A DNA stretch of 64,000 nucleotides from the NCBI GenBank assembly GCA_003049485.1, contig PYST01000108.1, positions 18,952 to 82,951 on the forward strand. Direction: 5' to 3'. The notes below the pieces were generated by a model. That model ran no database searches, was not told the DNA's origin, and was given only the letters and a program-made list of their open reading frames with translations. Shown here one piece after another: positions 1 through 11,104 of the stretch. Position 1 is the stretch's first letter. The number at the start of each line of letters is the position of its first letter. The position numbers and the translations under genes are program-made. The stretch is from Ophioceras dolichostomum. Taxonomy: Eukaryota > Ascomycota > Sordariomycetes > Magnaporthales > Ophioceraceae.

Positions 1-1
1 T

Positions 2-501
2 TCCTCCGCAGTTCCTCATCCCTTCACCCAGCTCCTGCTCGTCAATCGGCAAGTGCGCGCCGAGGCTCTCGACGCCCGACGACGCGCCGGCAAGGTTGTC
101 GTCGTGGCAGACATCATGCTCGCCGACGAAGCCAAGCTGCTCCCCACAATTCTTTCCGCGCCGCCGCCGCCGCCGCCGCCGCAACAACAACAACAACAAC
201 ACTTCGACGTCGTGCGCGCCCAGGTCCGCGTCGTGGGGCTGGCGCCGCCCGAAAGCTTCCCCAGCAACGAGGACCCCACTTCCACCGGCAGGGCCAACGA
301 CGCCCTCTGGCGCAGGAGGGGCGGCGCCATCTGGCACGGAGGCGGCGACAGCGACATGCCGGCCGCGACCTGGATGTTCTACGACCTCCTCCAGCGCTTC
401 CTCAAGGTGGGGCCTCGTCTGCGGCAGGGCCCCGACCGCGCGCAGTCGAGCACGGTCTGGGAGCGCTCGGTCGGAGGCGCCGTCGGGGGTGCCGATGAGT
501 C

Positions 502-532
<31 letters not shown>

Positions 533-1141
533 GACCCGACAGACAACAGGCACATCACCATCTCGACTCTCCAGATCGACGTGCTCAGCCCCGCAGACCC
601 CTCCCTCCTCGCGCCCGCGGACGGATCCGCCACCGGCTCCTGGAGCTGGCTGATGCTGCGCATGCTGGGCCCAAGGCCCGGCTCGTTCACGGCCGAGGAG
701 GCCGCGCAGCAGATGCTGCAGATGCGGCCCGAGTGGCTCGCGCGCTGGCTGGCGAGCCACATCGACCGGCTGCTATGCATGGACTTCCGCACAATGGAGT
801 GGGGCGCGCTGTTGTTCGAGCGCGTGGGCCGCATCAGGGTCACGGTCGACGGGCGCGCTGTGGACAAGCCTGGCACGGTGCCGGGCATGCAGGGCAGGCC
901 GGGGAAGCAGCAGCAGCAGCTGGGCGAGTTCGATCTGGCGAGGCATATCCACCGGATCCCCGTGCCGAAGAACGCGGGCGCGAATCCGTTTGGGTATTAT
1001 TTGAGGGTCGAGAGGGCCGAGTGGTTCGAGCGGTGGAAGGCGAATGTTGTGGAGCAGAGGAGGAGGGATGGGCTGGGCGTTGCGGAGGATGCTGGGGAGG
1101 AGGAGCCGGTCAAGATGAGAACTATTTCTAACGGTCTTTGA
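2..1141 (+). CDS. conserved fungal protein of unknown function, 5' end missing
   Basis: The reading frame is open from base 2 and ends at TGA 1139-1141, so the gene runs in from the left edge and no start is visible. The first residues read FTQLLLVNRQVRAEAL, a pattern common near the start of fungal F-box-like/2EXR-type proteins (LLxVNRQxRxEA); that family link is only suggestive. A Pro tract followed by a Gln tract (161-199) and a Ser tract (503-535) are low-complexity inserts in an otherwise ordered alpha/beta-looking protein. The last 150 residues are charged, with conserved-looking Trp/Arg positions (MRPEWLARWLASHIDRLL). I do not recognise a catalytic motif. The frame choice is supported by its length and by the nature of its simple repeats. 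Confidence 0.55.
161..199 (+). repeat. (CCG)7 followed by (CAA)6 coding microsatellites
   Basis: Seven CCG units (161-181) run directly into six CAA units (182-199). In the frame of the partial gene they encode a poly-Pro then a poly-Gln stretch. Confidence 0.9.
503..532 (+). repeat. (TCG)10 coding microsatellite
   Basis: Ten uninterrupted TCG units encode a serine run in the partial gene at the left edge. A length change by whole units would keep the frame. Confidence 0.9.
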
Positions 1142-1606
1142 GGTGCATTTGGAAGACCTCTGTGTCAACGAACGGTGCCCTGAGATGGCCTCTAGCTGTT
1201 TCGAAGTTAATCTCGGTATCGCCAAATAGCCGCCAATCCTTTGCCTCGCGCACCTGAGTCAAATCATTATCATGAGGAGCTGTAGTAAGGTACCAAAATT
1301 CGTCCCCCTCCATGGTCCATTACTGTAGCATGCTGAAAGCATTGGTGCGGAATGTAGTCACTTCGGCGGAAAGTGCTAGCCACGTCGTCAGAGGTACTTA
1401 CCCGGGTGTATCTTGTTGTATGGTATACTCACCCGGAAGCGCCTTATTTAAGGTTCTTACCCTGAAGTGCCTTGATCCCTTTTCTCCAAAATCTTATAAG
1501 CCGAGAGCACGAGATGTGTAGACCCAATGATCAAGACATGCGGCCCGAGTGATGATGACCTCCCTGTCCTCTCATCACCATAAGCCTCAGCTAACAGCAT
1601 CGCCTC
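1142..1606. other. intergenic, no gene seen
   Basis: This is the space between the end of the left-edge gene (+) and the end of the FPGS-like relic (-), so it should hold both 3' ends. Only short unrelated open frames occur here. Confidence 0.6.
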
Positions 1607-2937
1607 CTAAACAGACGCAGAGATAGCAACTCTCGGAGAACCACACATCCCTTCCCACAACTTGGCAGTTTCCATGGCAAGTCTACGGCCGAACATGATA
1701 GAGCCCGTGACACTATGCAGGTGGCCGGCGAGGATGACCCGGTCGAACTCGAAATCCAGCTGGTGACAGTGACGGACAGCGGCGCCGATGCACGCGGCCG
1801 TGTCCCGATGGAGGGACTGGTGGCCAAATATCGAAGTCCTCCTTCGGCGACTCGGTGGAACGTCGGGCGAGACGACGCCGTGGTCATCTTTTTCACCTCG
1901 GACTTTGTCGGCTTCGGCGTCGGACCGTCGCACTTCAGACGCGAACCAGTCAATAGCCACGGGAACACTCATCTCGTTGTGCGCGCTGTCGAGATACCAC
2001 CGATTGTTGCGGGGCTTCCCAGCACCACTACTAGGTATTTCGATCAGGTGGAAGCGGCCCGGCCATTCGTAGATCCGAACAGCCTCGACCACGTCCCCGT
2101 GGCTTAATGTGGTCCTGTTATGGCGCTGGCCAAGATACGCATTGCAAAGCTCGATGGCCAGTGCTAAGTTCCTGCGCTGCTCTGGTAGAAGCAGCTGTGC
2201 ACTGCTCGGTAAGCTGGCAACGAAGGACGGAGGACACGGCTCTACCAAGGTTAGCGGGCACCCGAGCGTGGCCGCCTCGACCTCCAGCTGTTCGTAGGCC
2301 TCCAGAAGCTGCGGCACCGAAAACGCACGGCAGCCAGACTTCATGATCCCCGCCTTGTGCCACGCGATGTCTCTGATGCTGGTGCCGAGCTGCGAGACGT
2401 GGTCGAGGCCGATGGTGTTGAATCCGCACGCCACGGTGGCGTCGTCCCACATATTTGTCGCATCCTCGCGGCCCCCGGCATGGACCTCGTAGACGGCAAC
2501 GGAAACGCCGATGTGCTTGAAGATGTCGGCCGAGAGGAGCGCCAGCAGCTGCAGGTAGCCGGGCATCTCGTCCCGATCGCCGCCGACGTGGTCTGGAATC
2601 GTCTCCCACACGTGGAAGAAACGATCGGCGGTGGCCTCGTCGATGGGATCGAAGTTGATGCGGATTCGATCGCGCTCTTCCTCGAGCTTCAGGGAGTTGC
2701 AGAGCCCGATCTTTGCGGAGATGATCTCGACTTGAAGTGCGAGCGCAGAAGAGCATCGGCCCAGGCGCAGGTGCCGCCTTTTCCTTTGGTTCCAGTGTCG
2801 TGAATCACGTCGAATGGTTTTTCCTATGATATTGAGCATCGTTAGGAACCGAAGTGAGGGATGGGGCAGGTAAAGTAGGAGGTAGCTCAGTGCAACCCAC
2901 GTACATTAAGCGCCAGAATCTCAAGCCATCCTTTCAT
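1607..2937 (-). pseudogene. folylpolyglutamate synthase-like relic, frameshifted at the P-loop
   Basis: The minus strand carries most of an FPGS/dihydrofolate-synthase (Mur ligase superfamily) protein. The long frame 1607-2839 shows the family order: IGLxxS..L..ERDRIRIN, YEVHAGGREDATN, IGLDHVSQLG, IAWHKAGIMK, then WPGRFHLIE and RWYLDSAHNEMSV, and near the end a divergent HLHSVTGSIM where the family has GSLHLVGG. The ATP-binding P-loop (DTGTKGKGGTCAW) is present but lies in a different frame, reached from ATG 2937 through a good intron (2904-2824; GTACGT donor, CTAAC branch, CATAG acceptor). Between the P-loop and IGLCNS there is no room for an intron (about 20 nt from a GT to an AG), so a net one-base loss near 2730 breaks the gene. 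The N-terminal exon is also short (MKGWLEILALN). The intact enzyme adds glutamates to folates; this copy probably does not. Alternative: an assembly error in a working paralogue. Confidence 0.6.
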
Positions 2938-5010
2938 TCCCTAGTTATTAGGGCGACGGGGACGCCTTTTTGCAGCCGTTGGCCAAACCGAAGCGCCCCG
3001 GAATCTAGAAGTGAGACGACGGACGGCCTCCTTCTGTACAGTTAGGGCACACCGTACCTACAGTAAATATCGGAATGCAACGGTAACTCACCCTATAAGA
3101 CATTATTGGAAGGCGCTGCGGCCAGAGGTCTCAAGCAGTCCCAGCAAGCGGAGCAGCCGTGAGATGGCGACTAAGCTGCAGGTTTCAGGGAAAATGAAAG
3201 AGAAAATACGGCCAGACGTGACGAGGTATTGTCGCCGATAAACATTATTTACCGAACCATATAATCAATTGAATGGAAGCAACAGTTCGTGTGTCCGATG
3301 TTCCGGTTGGTGACTGCAAGCGGCGTCGGTGACCATCAAAAGAGCCACCAATCTTCCAAAGCTAGATTTTTGAATAAATCGACAAACCACAATTTGGACG
3401 ACAGGCGGGTTATTTTTTTTTAGATCCCTCACGGTGCTGCTACCGACTCATTGTAGACAACCAATACGGCAGATCGTCCGATGTGTGAGTTTGAATGACG
3501 GGCACAATATGCTCAAACACTGGACCAAAAGGATGTTCGCACCCTCACCAGTAGGTAGGTACCAATCAGGGTTCAAGACACTGGAGCTCCGAGGACCTGA
3601 GCTTCTCTTAAAGCTTTTCTAAAATCTTGTTCTGAGATCGCGAAGTGCTCAGCACCATCAACTGATGATGAAATACAGGTGTGGCCTAGATTGATGATGA
3701 CTGCTAACCCCTGAGCCCCACGGACTGTCACGACATGAAAATCCACGGCTCTAATCAAGTCCAAACTCGATCCCATGGGTGGCCGATCACAATGGGCTTA
3801 TCTGCGCTCTATCCTCGGCCGATCCCTCTCCCGTACAATCTCTTCCACTAGGCACAACGGTTCGACCTAACAACGACATGCATCAAGCCCGAATACTGCG
3901 CGAGCCCGCTCAAATTTCTTTCTGGTTTCAAACGGAGGAGCCTTGGGCACTGACGGTCCTAATACTAGGAAAGCTAAGCCGCTATATTGGCCCTTCTTCC
4001 AGTATGCCTCACAGAAACCGTATGTGAACCAAGTCATTCCTTTCGATCTACTATCTCGGCCCGCACTTGTCTGGGCGGGTGAGTTAGAAGTCCCTAGCCC
4101 GTGCTGTATAAGACCGAAAGACCATATCCTCCTCCTACCCGTCCCCTCTTATTCTCCCGCGAACAGTAGTCACTTGGGATCCCCTTGTCACTTAACCATG
4201 CAGACTGCACTTATATTCAGACCTGTGTCGACAGTACTCCACTAACCAGGCCTCGTAACAGAGGTTTTGGCAAACAGGGGCCCTATGGCAAAACGGCCGC
4301 AGAACATCTCAACCCTTTTCAAAAGTACGAGTGGGAAATTCCAGGGATGAAAGATGAGAAAAACGGCATAGCGAACATGGAGAGAACTCAGGGGCTAGTT
4401 ATAATGGACGAGCACCTTGTGTATCTCGGTCATCACGCCTTGGATATCGGTACTTACAGCGGAGTACACTCTCTCGTCCGAAGTATTTAAATTTGTCAAT
4501 AGAATGTTCATAATCTGGGCTTAACCCTCTTTGTCGGGCTAGACCTATCAGACAGTAAGGGTATCGACGCCGTCAACTTAAAAGGAAATCTATCACTTAT
4601 CCACTCAGTTCCCCAGTGGATCTGGACTGGGTATGCGCAGATCATCCGCCTTATCACTCGGCATGTTTCTCAAGAGACTTCTTATCGAATCTCCAAGGGC
4701 TCCCTCTTAGTTATCGACAGACTCTTTCTTGTTGTACGTAAGGCTTTGGCCCGTTTGGACTCGGTTAATCTTCCCCTGGACGGGAGCTTGCGGGTAGCGG
4801 AAATACGATATATGGAAGCCCCTTTTCTCATTCGTTTCCTCGCAATACCTCCGATCCCCGACTGGCGTATTACTGATATTGCCCCTTTCAATGAAAAGTT
4901 GCCTTCCGAAACCTCCTTGAATCCCATCGGCGTGCCCTGGAGTACATCTCAACCGGCTAAACATACGCCTATCATATCCAAACAAAACCCCGTGTACACT
5001 TCATCATCAT
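2938..5010. other. 2.1 kb intergenic region, no gene supported
   Basis: This stretch is less GC-rich than its surroundings. It holds only short open frames in all six frames, with no recognisable domain, tRNA or transposon ends. It includes the promoter side of the FPGS-like relic (near 2940) and the 3' side of the GFA-like gene. Confidence 0.5.
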
Positions 5011-5659
5011 TCACTCGTCACTTTCGCCAATTACCCTCTCCCCCCTCCCCAACATCGGCATGCTCTCCGGATCCGTGAACCCCTTGATCTCATTCCCACA
5101 CCACTCATGCGACGACTTCTCTCCGGGCAGCAGTGCCCTAGCGAACCCTCCCTTCGGCACGTCCTTTCCCTCCTCCCCTTCACCAGCGCCCTCTCCCCAC
5201 AGGTACAGCGGGTCGATCGTGCCGACGGTGAAGCTGCACCTATCGTTCACATCGTGCTTCCAGTACATCCACGAGCCGCAGGCGCCGCAGAAGGTGCGCG
5301 CGGCCTGGGGCGTGCAGCGGTGCTCTTTGAGGGTGGAGGGCTCCTTCTCCCACTTGAAGGCGGAGAAGGGCGCGATCTGGTGGTAGATGAAGACTAGGGC
5401 TGAGGTGTTGCGTCGGCACTGCGTGCATTGGCATGTTCCTTTCTGAGGACAGGTGAGGTGAGGTGGATGTCAGCTAATGTGTGCGCGCAGCTGAAGGTTC
5501 GTGGGAAGATGGCAGGAGTAAGTGATGCTGATGGGATCAACATACGCGGTCGTCGAAGTCGTGTTCAGGCGGGAAGTCGACTCTGTAGCGCAGCGTGCCG
5601 CAGAGGCAACCGCCAGTGATGAACTTCGGCTTGGGATAATCGGATCCTGTTGACGCCAT
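5011..5659 (-). CDS. GFA/CENP-V (Mss4-like) zinc-binding protein
   Basis: Two exons: 5659-5546 and 5442-5011, with a 103 nt intron (GTATGT donor, CTGAC branch, TCAG acceptor, phase 0). This gives 181 aa. The first exon has GGCLCGTLRYRV and the second opens with KGTCQCTQCRRNTSALV, then TFCGACGSWMYW. Together these supply the CxC, CxxC and CxxC zinc ligands of the glutathione-dependent formaldehyde-activating/CENP-V fold. The family includes GFA-type enzymes, but most fungal members have no proven substrate, so the reaction is unknown. I prefer ATG 5659 over the in-frame ATG 5740. The TATA-like box at 5779-5786 would leave almost no leader for 5740, and the residues between the two ATGs do not look conserved. 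The C-terminal 50 residues are Glu/Gly-rich. Confidence 0.85.
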
Positions 5660-5778
5660 CCTTGACTCCAGTTCTGCGTTTCGTTGTAAATATTCTTGGT
5701 TCTGGGCTACAGTTGTGTTGCGAGATTGGCCTCTGGTCACTGCCTTTGCCTCGTCGTCAAGGCCTTCACGAGCTGGAA

Positions 5779-5786
5779 CTTATATA
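5779..5786 (-). promoter_or_regulatory. TATA-like box of the GFA-family gene
   Basis: The minus strand reads TATATAAG about 120 bases upstream of the preferred start at 5659. It is a core-promoter match only; no transcription start is known. Confidence 0.45.
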
Positions 5787-6370
5787 GACGTGGATGATGC
5801 GGATGGACGTCCTCGATAGATCGGTCGCCGTCGGCGGCAACCGGAAAGATCAACACTTAGCAACCGAATTAAAACATGACGTACAAGGGCGCAATCTTCA
5901 GAGGCTGGATCGTCCTTTTTTTGTGTCGTTGGCGCCCTAGTGGCGCTGCGGGGTGCGCCACTGCAGCTGAGGCTCTTCGTGACAACATCGCTCGGCTGGC
6001 GGCTGTTGCACCCGGTTTAGTGCGGGGCTTCACAGCGCTTGGGGTATATCAACGTGCTACCGCGATCACTGAATCTGGAAGGTGAAAAGTGGTTGCAGGT
6101 GGTATGTACTTGGCAATCTTCATCTACCAGAAAGGGCGTGATATTCACATCGTGTTTCATTCTTGGTGTCTGCTCGTAACTCCGAGACCCTTGGCTCGAC
6201 CAACGAGGTGGTAGTAATTACCATCTCGCAACGTACATGTTGCAATACTATTCGCCCGGTAACTCGTGAGACAGAAAAGACGCTACACTCAATGTGCTCT
6301 TTCAAAGATTATTGCCTCATTTTATTGCTCCTTGCTTGTGTGTTCCGCAGGAGACGTGAGCCGTCAAGGT
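5787..6370. other. intergenic, no gene seen
   Basis: Space between the GFA-like gene's promoter and the 3' end of the defensin-like gene. Only short unrelated open frames are seen. Confidence 0.5.
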
Positions 6371-6723
6371 CTAGCTCCCGTACCTGCAAGTGCACTTGCA
6401 TTGGCCGATAGCGCTTGAACCACTTGCGACGCACTGTTAGGCCGTGAACAGAAGATGTTAGCCGCAAGTACCAGCTAAAAACGCGGAGTGATGGTAACAG
6501 AATTGCCAAAGGCTGAACCTACGTAGGAGCCGTTGCAGTTGAGATGGGTGCTGCCCTGTCTGCAGTCGATGTAGCAGTAGTCGCTCAACACAGAGCACGA
6601 GATGCGCTTGGCCAGCGTCGCCGGCTCTGCCACCGCCTCAGCTTCGGGCTGGGGATCGGCGGCGGGGGCGGCGGAGGCCAGAGCCGCGAGGATGGAGACG
6701 ATGAGAGCGGGCTGGAAACGCAT
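6371..6723 (-). CDS. secreted defensin-like (CS-alpha/beta type) cysteine-rich peptide precursor
   Basis: Two exons: 6723-6523 and 6433-6371. The 89 nt intron has a GTAGGT donor, a GCTAACA branch and an AACAG acceptor, phase 0. The product is 87 aa. Residues 1-19 form a signal peptide (MRFQPALIVSILAALASAA), followed by an acidic Pro/Ala/Glu propeptide that ends in KR at 39-40, a kexin site. The predicted mature peptide is 47 residues with eight cysteines spaced C-x6-C-x3-C-x8-C-x4-C-x10-C-x-C-x-C. The C-x3-C plus later C-x-C is the hallmark of the CS-alpha/beta fold of fungal, plant and insect defensins; two extra cysteines suggest a fourth disulfide. Without the intron the frame loses the last four cysteines, which is strong support for the splice model. 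The likely role is an extracellular antimicrobial or host-interaction peptide; that is inference from fold class only. Confidence 0.75.
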
Positions 6724-6876
6724 GGTCGGAGATGAGACTTCAAATTGGGGAGAAGTTTGCGTATGTTTCGCTGGCCTGTGTGAGGTTTCGAAAATGTGAC
6801 GCAGGAGTTCAGTGGAGGTTGAGGAGCCTGTTGTCAGGAACTTGCCTACGTGTTTGGAGGGGAGCTGTAAAGGTGA

Positions 6877-6883
6877 CTTTATA
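6877..6883 (-). promoter_or_regulatory. TATA box of the defensin-like gene
   Basis: TATAAAG on the minus strand lies about 155 bases before the ATG at 6723, a normal position for a fungal core promoter. Confidence 0.5.
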
Positions 6884-7293
6884 TTTTCTTTGGGGTTGTC
6901 TCCTGCTCGTCCTCCATGCTAATATCGATCCTCATTGTTGAGATTCGATCACGCTTCGCCATGAAACGTAGCAGTACTACAAGTACTAGTTTCGAGAATC
7001 GGAGTAAACTGCCCGGTTTCTATGGAACGACTACCCGAGGCCGCCGTTACATTGCGTTCCCGAGTCTCCATTATTGAGTCGAAAAGGAACAAGTCTTGAG
7101 ACTAGAGCTAACACGAAGAGGTGTATAATAGGGCCGGTTGCGACTGAGGGGTGGTTAATTTTAGACTGTATTGAGCCGAGACATGGGTTTACAATGAGAG
7201 GGGAGTTTTGGAGCTACTATGTCCCGAGCTCGGATGTCCCGTACTGCGGCAAGTTAGCACGGGTCCCGGAGGACGGAACCGTTCTCCTGACCC
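6884..7293. other. intergenic, no gene seen
   Basis: Upstream region of the defensin-like gene and 3' flank of the HET gene. No coding pattern is recognised. Confidence 0.5.
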
Positions 7294-9557
7294 CTATTCG
7301 ATCACGACTTCCTTCATATGGGTACTGAACCCCTCGTTCTCGTCCATGAGCTCTCCTTCGCTCGCCCCGTGCACGTAGGACACGCCGATCAAGCGGTACA
7401 AACCCGTCTTCGCTGACAAGGTCTTGTCGGAGCGTCGCAGTACGATAGGTAGGTCGCAACCCATGAGGATGAGAACTTCGTCCCCGATCTGGGAAAATGG
7501 TGGCACGAGAGCGAGATAGCCCCCTTCCAGCACGGCGAGCCTCCTGCCGTAGCAGGCGCCAAGACGGAGACTTAGGTCGAATATGCCGGGCCCGTCGTCG
7601 TTGCCCATGTCCAGGAAGTCAAGGAGGCCGAAGCTGTAGGGTGGTTGTGGGGAGGTTAGATCTTCCGCTCCTGTGGTGGAACCGTCGTTGCTAACAGAGA
7701 GGACGAATCGTTAGCATCTGTCCACCAGACTGCTACCATCCCGAAATCACTTGGGAACTGGCCGCTACAGCGCCAGTTCTATCCTAGTTACAACGCTTTT
7801 ACTTACGTGAGTGTCCACGCACGTGGCTTCGGAAGCTTCCCATTGGTAGTACGGTTCGCGACCAGCGTCCTGCAGAAAGCCTCGACAACTGAAGAGCGGA
7901 CACTATGACCGGCTGCCCGTCTCGCCCCCCACCTCTGCGCAACGCCTCTATCCATCAAGGCCATCTCCAGCCAGTCGTCGAAAGTGTGGGACCCGCTGAG
8001 ACTCGTCTCCCCATCAGGGCTCATCCTCCCAAGCATATACAAGTCGTCACCGCGAGACAAGGTGTTGCCCTTGCCGCCTAACCTCTTGATGCGGCTGAAC
8101 GAGAATCCCCTGGTGTGCAGACGGTTACGCCCGTACCGGGTCTCGACCACTGCGTTGGAAGGAGTGCCCCCACACGCCCTGTACCTGGCATTGTCATCGT
8201 GCCACTTAGCGATGGTGATGTCGATCAGGAAGGAGTATGCGAAGTCGGCCGTCCAGTCCGGGACCCAGCCCGGCAGGCTCCTCACCCTTCGCGGATGCTG
8301 GATGTAGGCCAAGATGTTGAGGGAATGGCCGATCTCCACGTGGCGCTTGGCGACGTCGATGAACACTTTCTCGACGCTCAAACTATAGTCTGGCACGATA
8401 CCCAGGGCCTTTGCATCACCCGACATGCCTAGCAGAGCGTAGATGCGGTCCCGGGGGTCAGGCGTGGGGTAGAGACTGTTCATCCAGAGGAGATCCAGCA
8501 GGTCTACCGGACGTTCCGTCTGGCTGACCCGCCGAGAGCGGACGATATTCATGCCTCCGACCGGTCTGAGCTCCGGGGAGTCATCGTCCTCCCCACCGTC
8601 GTCATTGCCACCGGTCAGACCAGCGCGTAGGGAGTACTGGACGGACATCCACGCATATGCGACCCCGAGAACGGGATACCATGGGACCGACCTAGCACCT
8701 CGCATCACTCGCGCTGACCACTGCTTGGCGACGCAGACCTCTTGAGCGACCCATACCCTGAACCACCACGGATCTTGCAATATTCCCACGAGAGCCTCGA
8801 CGACCTCGGTGTCCGCAGCCCGGACCTCTGCGCCGCACGCCATCATATGCTCGGTATCCATAATGGGATCGATCGTCGAAGACTCATCCTTGCTGCTCTG
8901 AGGGTACAAGGGGCCAAGACGATCGAAGATGTCCATGACGTGTGCCACGTTCGGGTCATCGCCCTGATCTTCGCCGAGCCAGATGATGACGCTCTTGGAG
9001 TTCGCGAAAATGTCGCAGATGCGGAAAACCTCCCTGTCCCGCTCGGTGCAGTCGTCCTGGTTGATGCAGATGGCGTCGATCCAGAGCATCCGAACCTCGT
9101 CGGTGCGGCGGAGGCGCCGAAGCGCGTCTCCCAACGAGGCGGCGACGTTCAGATGGCGCCCCTCTAGAAATATGCGGCAGGCACCTTCGGCATCATCGAA
9201 GGTGTATGACAGTGCCTCGTAGGCAGAGAATGAGTCGACCGATCGGTGGACGAGGCGGCCGTAAATATCATCGTCAAACTCGCCAGGGAGGAGCTCGAAA
9301 AACCGAGCATCGTCGTCGGCTCCGGTAAGTGGGGGGTACTTGTAGCGCCTAGACGCCAGACCTGTCACAGATCTCGCTGCTCTTGAGTACAAGAAGCCAA
9401 AGTGACGTAACGTAGATGCGGCCTGGGCTACTAGAAAGCTCGCTGCTCCCGACAGTAGGCATCGGAGGCGGGAGGCCGCGGTGGTTGCCACGAATCTCCA
9501 CCACTTTGATGGCCATATCAAATGGCCATCGAAGGAGATCACCTTCAGAGCGAACAT
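7294..9557 (-). CDS. HET-domain (heterokaryon incompatibility) protein
   Basis: Two exons: 9557-7807 and 7690-7294, with a 116 nt intron (GTAAGT donor, TGCTAACGA branch, GTTAG acceptor, phase 2). This gives 715 aa. The HET domain begins near residue 113 with YEALSYTF and continues with LWIDAICINQDD (159-170) and the RDREVFRICDIF.NSKSVIIWLGED block (173-197); these are its three signature blocks. The first 70 residues are unusually hydrophobic and basic for a HET protein and could be a membrane or targeting segment. Residues 360-430 (LLDLLWMNSLYPTPDPRDRIYALLGM) match the usual post-HET region. HET proteins trigger growth arrest or cell death after nonself recognition between fungal individuals; the partner of this one is unknown. 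The C-terminal exon looks like the beta-rich tail (RRLAVLEGGYLALVPP, GDEVLILMGCDLPIVLR) typical of these proteins. Confidence 0.88.
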
Positions 9558-10030
9558 CGCTACCAGCGATCAGCGGCCATCACGGTCAGAGATCGTGATG
9601 TTGGAATGAATGAATGATTGAAGAAAAGTTGGGAAAACTGCGACATTGATGAGTGAATGGGTGACTGATGATGGGCTTGGCTGCCTGTTGACCAGCCTCC
9701 ATTCATTGGCCAACGAATACGACTTCGATTTTGGGGGTGGCATTCGTCCGCTTGGCCACTTAGATGGGTGATGACAAAGAAGAAACTTGCTGACACGATT
9801 TTAGAGTTACCCGTAAACGGCTTAGGATTCAAAAAGTGGCAAAGTACTAGGGGGCTTTCATCACGACGCCGATGTGATGTCTGGGCATGCTGTTATCGAA
9901 TCGTGATGGTCGTGAATAACAGAGACAAACTGGACTACCATTACAAAATAAGAACCAAGACATTACCTATCTCAGACCCGACGCTGAATACCGCTAAGAG
10001 AACAAAATCTTTTGGGTTTCCCTCCCATCA
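9558..10030. other. intergenic, no gene seen
   Basis: Short space between the HET gene start and the coiled-coil gene end, both on the minus strand. It contains no recognisable coding or RNA feature. Confidence 0.5.
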
Positions 10031-11104
10031 TCAAGGTATAACAATCTCTTTCGTCCGCTCAAACACCCTCTCCCTCGCACCCTGCAGCGCAACCCTCGCC
10101 CTCTCCAGCGCAGCCTCCCTCTCCCTAAGCGCACCCGCCAGCTCCTCCTGCCTCCTACCCGACGCGTCCGCCAGCTTGCCCACCGCGGCCGCGAACCTTT
10201 CCGCCTCGTACTGGCTCTGCCTTATCTTCTCGTGGAACGCCATGTCCGTGAAGATATTGTCGAAAAACACGTCCGACATCAAGCTGCCCTGCGCGATCGT
10301 CACGGGCGGCAGCGAGTCAACGACGACAGCGGGACTGGCGCGCGCGGCCTGCACGGCGTACATGCGCGCGTCCCTGATGCAGATGTCGGCCTGCTGCAGC
10401 GCGTTGCGCTCCATCATGTCCGCCATCGTCCCGCCCCCCCACATGTCGTAGTGGCTGGCGCTCACGGCGCGCCGCATGGCATCCAGCGCGTCGCGCATGC
10501 GGCGCCTAGCCGCGGACAAGAGCTGCGCGGCCTGGGACTCGGCGTCGGCGCGGGCGCGCGCCTCCTGGTACGCGCGCAGCGCCTCGTTAGCGTCCGTCTC
10601 GCGGGCGTCCTCCTCGGGGAAGCCCGGGGTCGGGCCCTGGAAGATCGAGTCGTACAGCCCGTCTAGGTCGGCTTGTGCCTGGCGGTGGCGCGCGGCGGAG
10701 GCTTCGAGGGAGGACTTGGCTGCGTATGCGTCGCGGAGCATCTCCTCGAGGCCGCGGCGCTGCTCGGACTCGCGGTGCGATTCCTGCAGGGCCTCGAAGT
10801 ACTCCCGCTCCTCTTTCTCGGCGCGCTGCTCGAATTGCTCCCTTTTGCCGGAGACCTTGTAGGCGAAGCGCCGCATGACCGAGTCGCGGTACTTCTCGTG
10901 GTCCTTCAGCTCCTTCTCGCGCTTGCGGTCCAGCTGGCCTATGCGGTCGGCGCACTGTCGGAGCTGGGCTTCGAGGTCGGTCACGAGGCGTTGCTGGTTG
11001 TCCAAGTCAGGGACGGCGTGGTCCGTCTCCTTGAGGATGCCGAGCAGCTCGGCGTTGCGGGCTGCGGAGGCGTGGAGCTTGGATTCGATCGACTTGGACG
11101 GCAT
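10031..11104 (-). CDS. coiled-coil protein of unknown function
   Basis: An uninterrupted 357 aa frame starts at ATG 11104 with a good context. Residues 15-160 and 290-350 are rich in Glu, Arg, Gln, Ala and Leu with heptad-like spacing (DLEAQLRQCADRIGQLDRK, EEREYFEALQESHRE, LREREAALERARVALQ), so two long coiled coils flank a middle part. The middle contains MWGGGTMADMMERNALQQADICIRDARMYAVQAAR and a Pro-rich linker, SLPPVTIAQGSLMSDVFFDNIF, which may be the conserved functional core. There is no signal peptide or membrane segment, so it is probably cytosolic. I do not recognise the family; a structural or scaffold role is only a guess from composition. Confidence 0.7.
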   Translation of the reverse strand: MPSKSIESKLHASAARNAELLGILKETDHAVPDLDNQQRLVTDLEAQLRQCADRIGQLDRKREKELKDHEKYRDSVMRRFAYKVSGKREQFEQRAEKEEREYFEALQESHRESEQRRGLEEMLRDAYAAKSSLEASAARHRQAQADLDGLYDSIFQGPTPGFPEEDARETDANEALRAYQEARARADAESQAAQLLSAARRRMRDALDAMRRAVSASHYDMWGGGTMADMMERNALQQADICIRDARMYAVQAARASPAVVVDSLPPVTIAQGSLMSDVFFDNIFTDMAFHEKIRQSQYEAERFAAAVGKLADASGRRQEELAGALREREAALERARVALQGARERVFERTKEIVIP

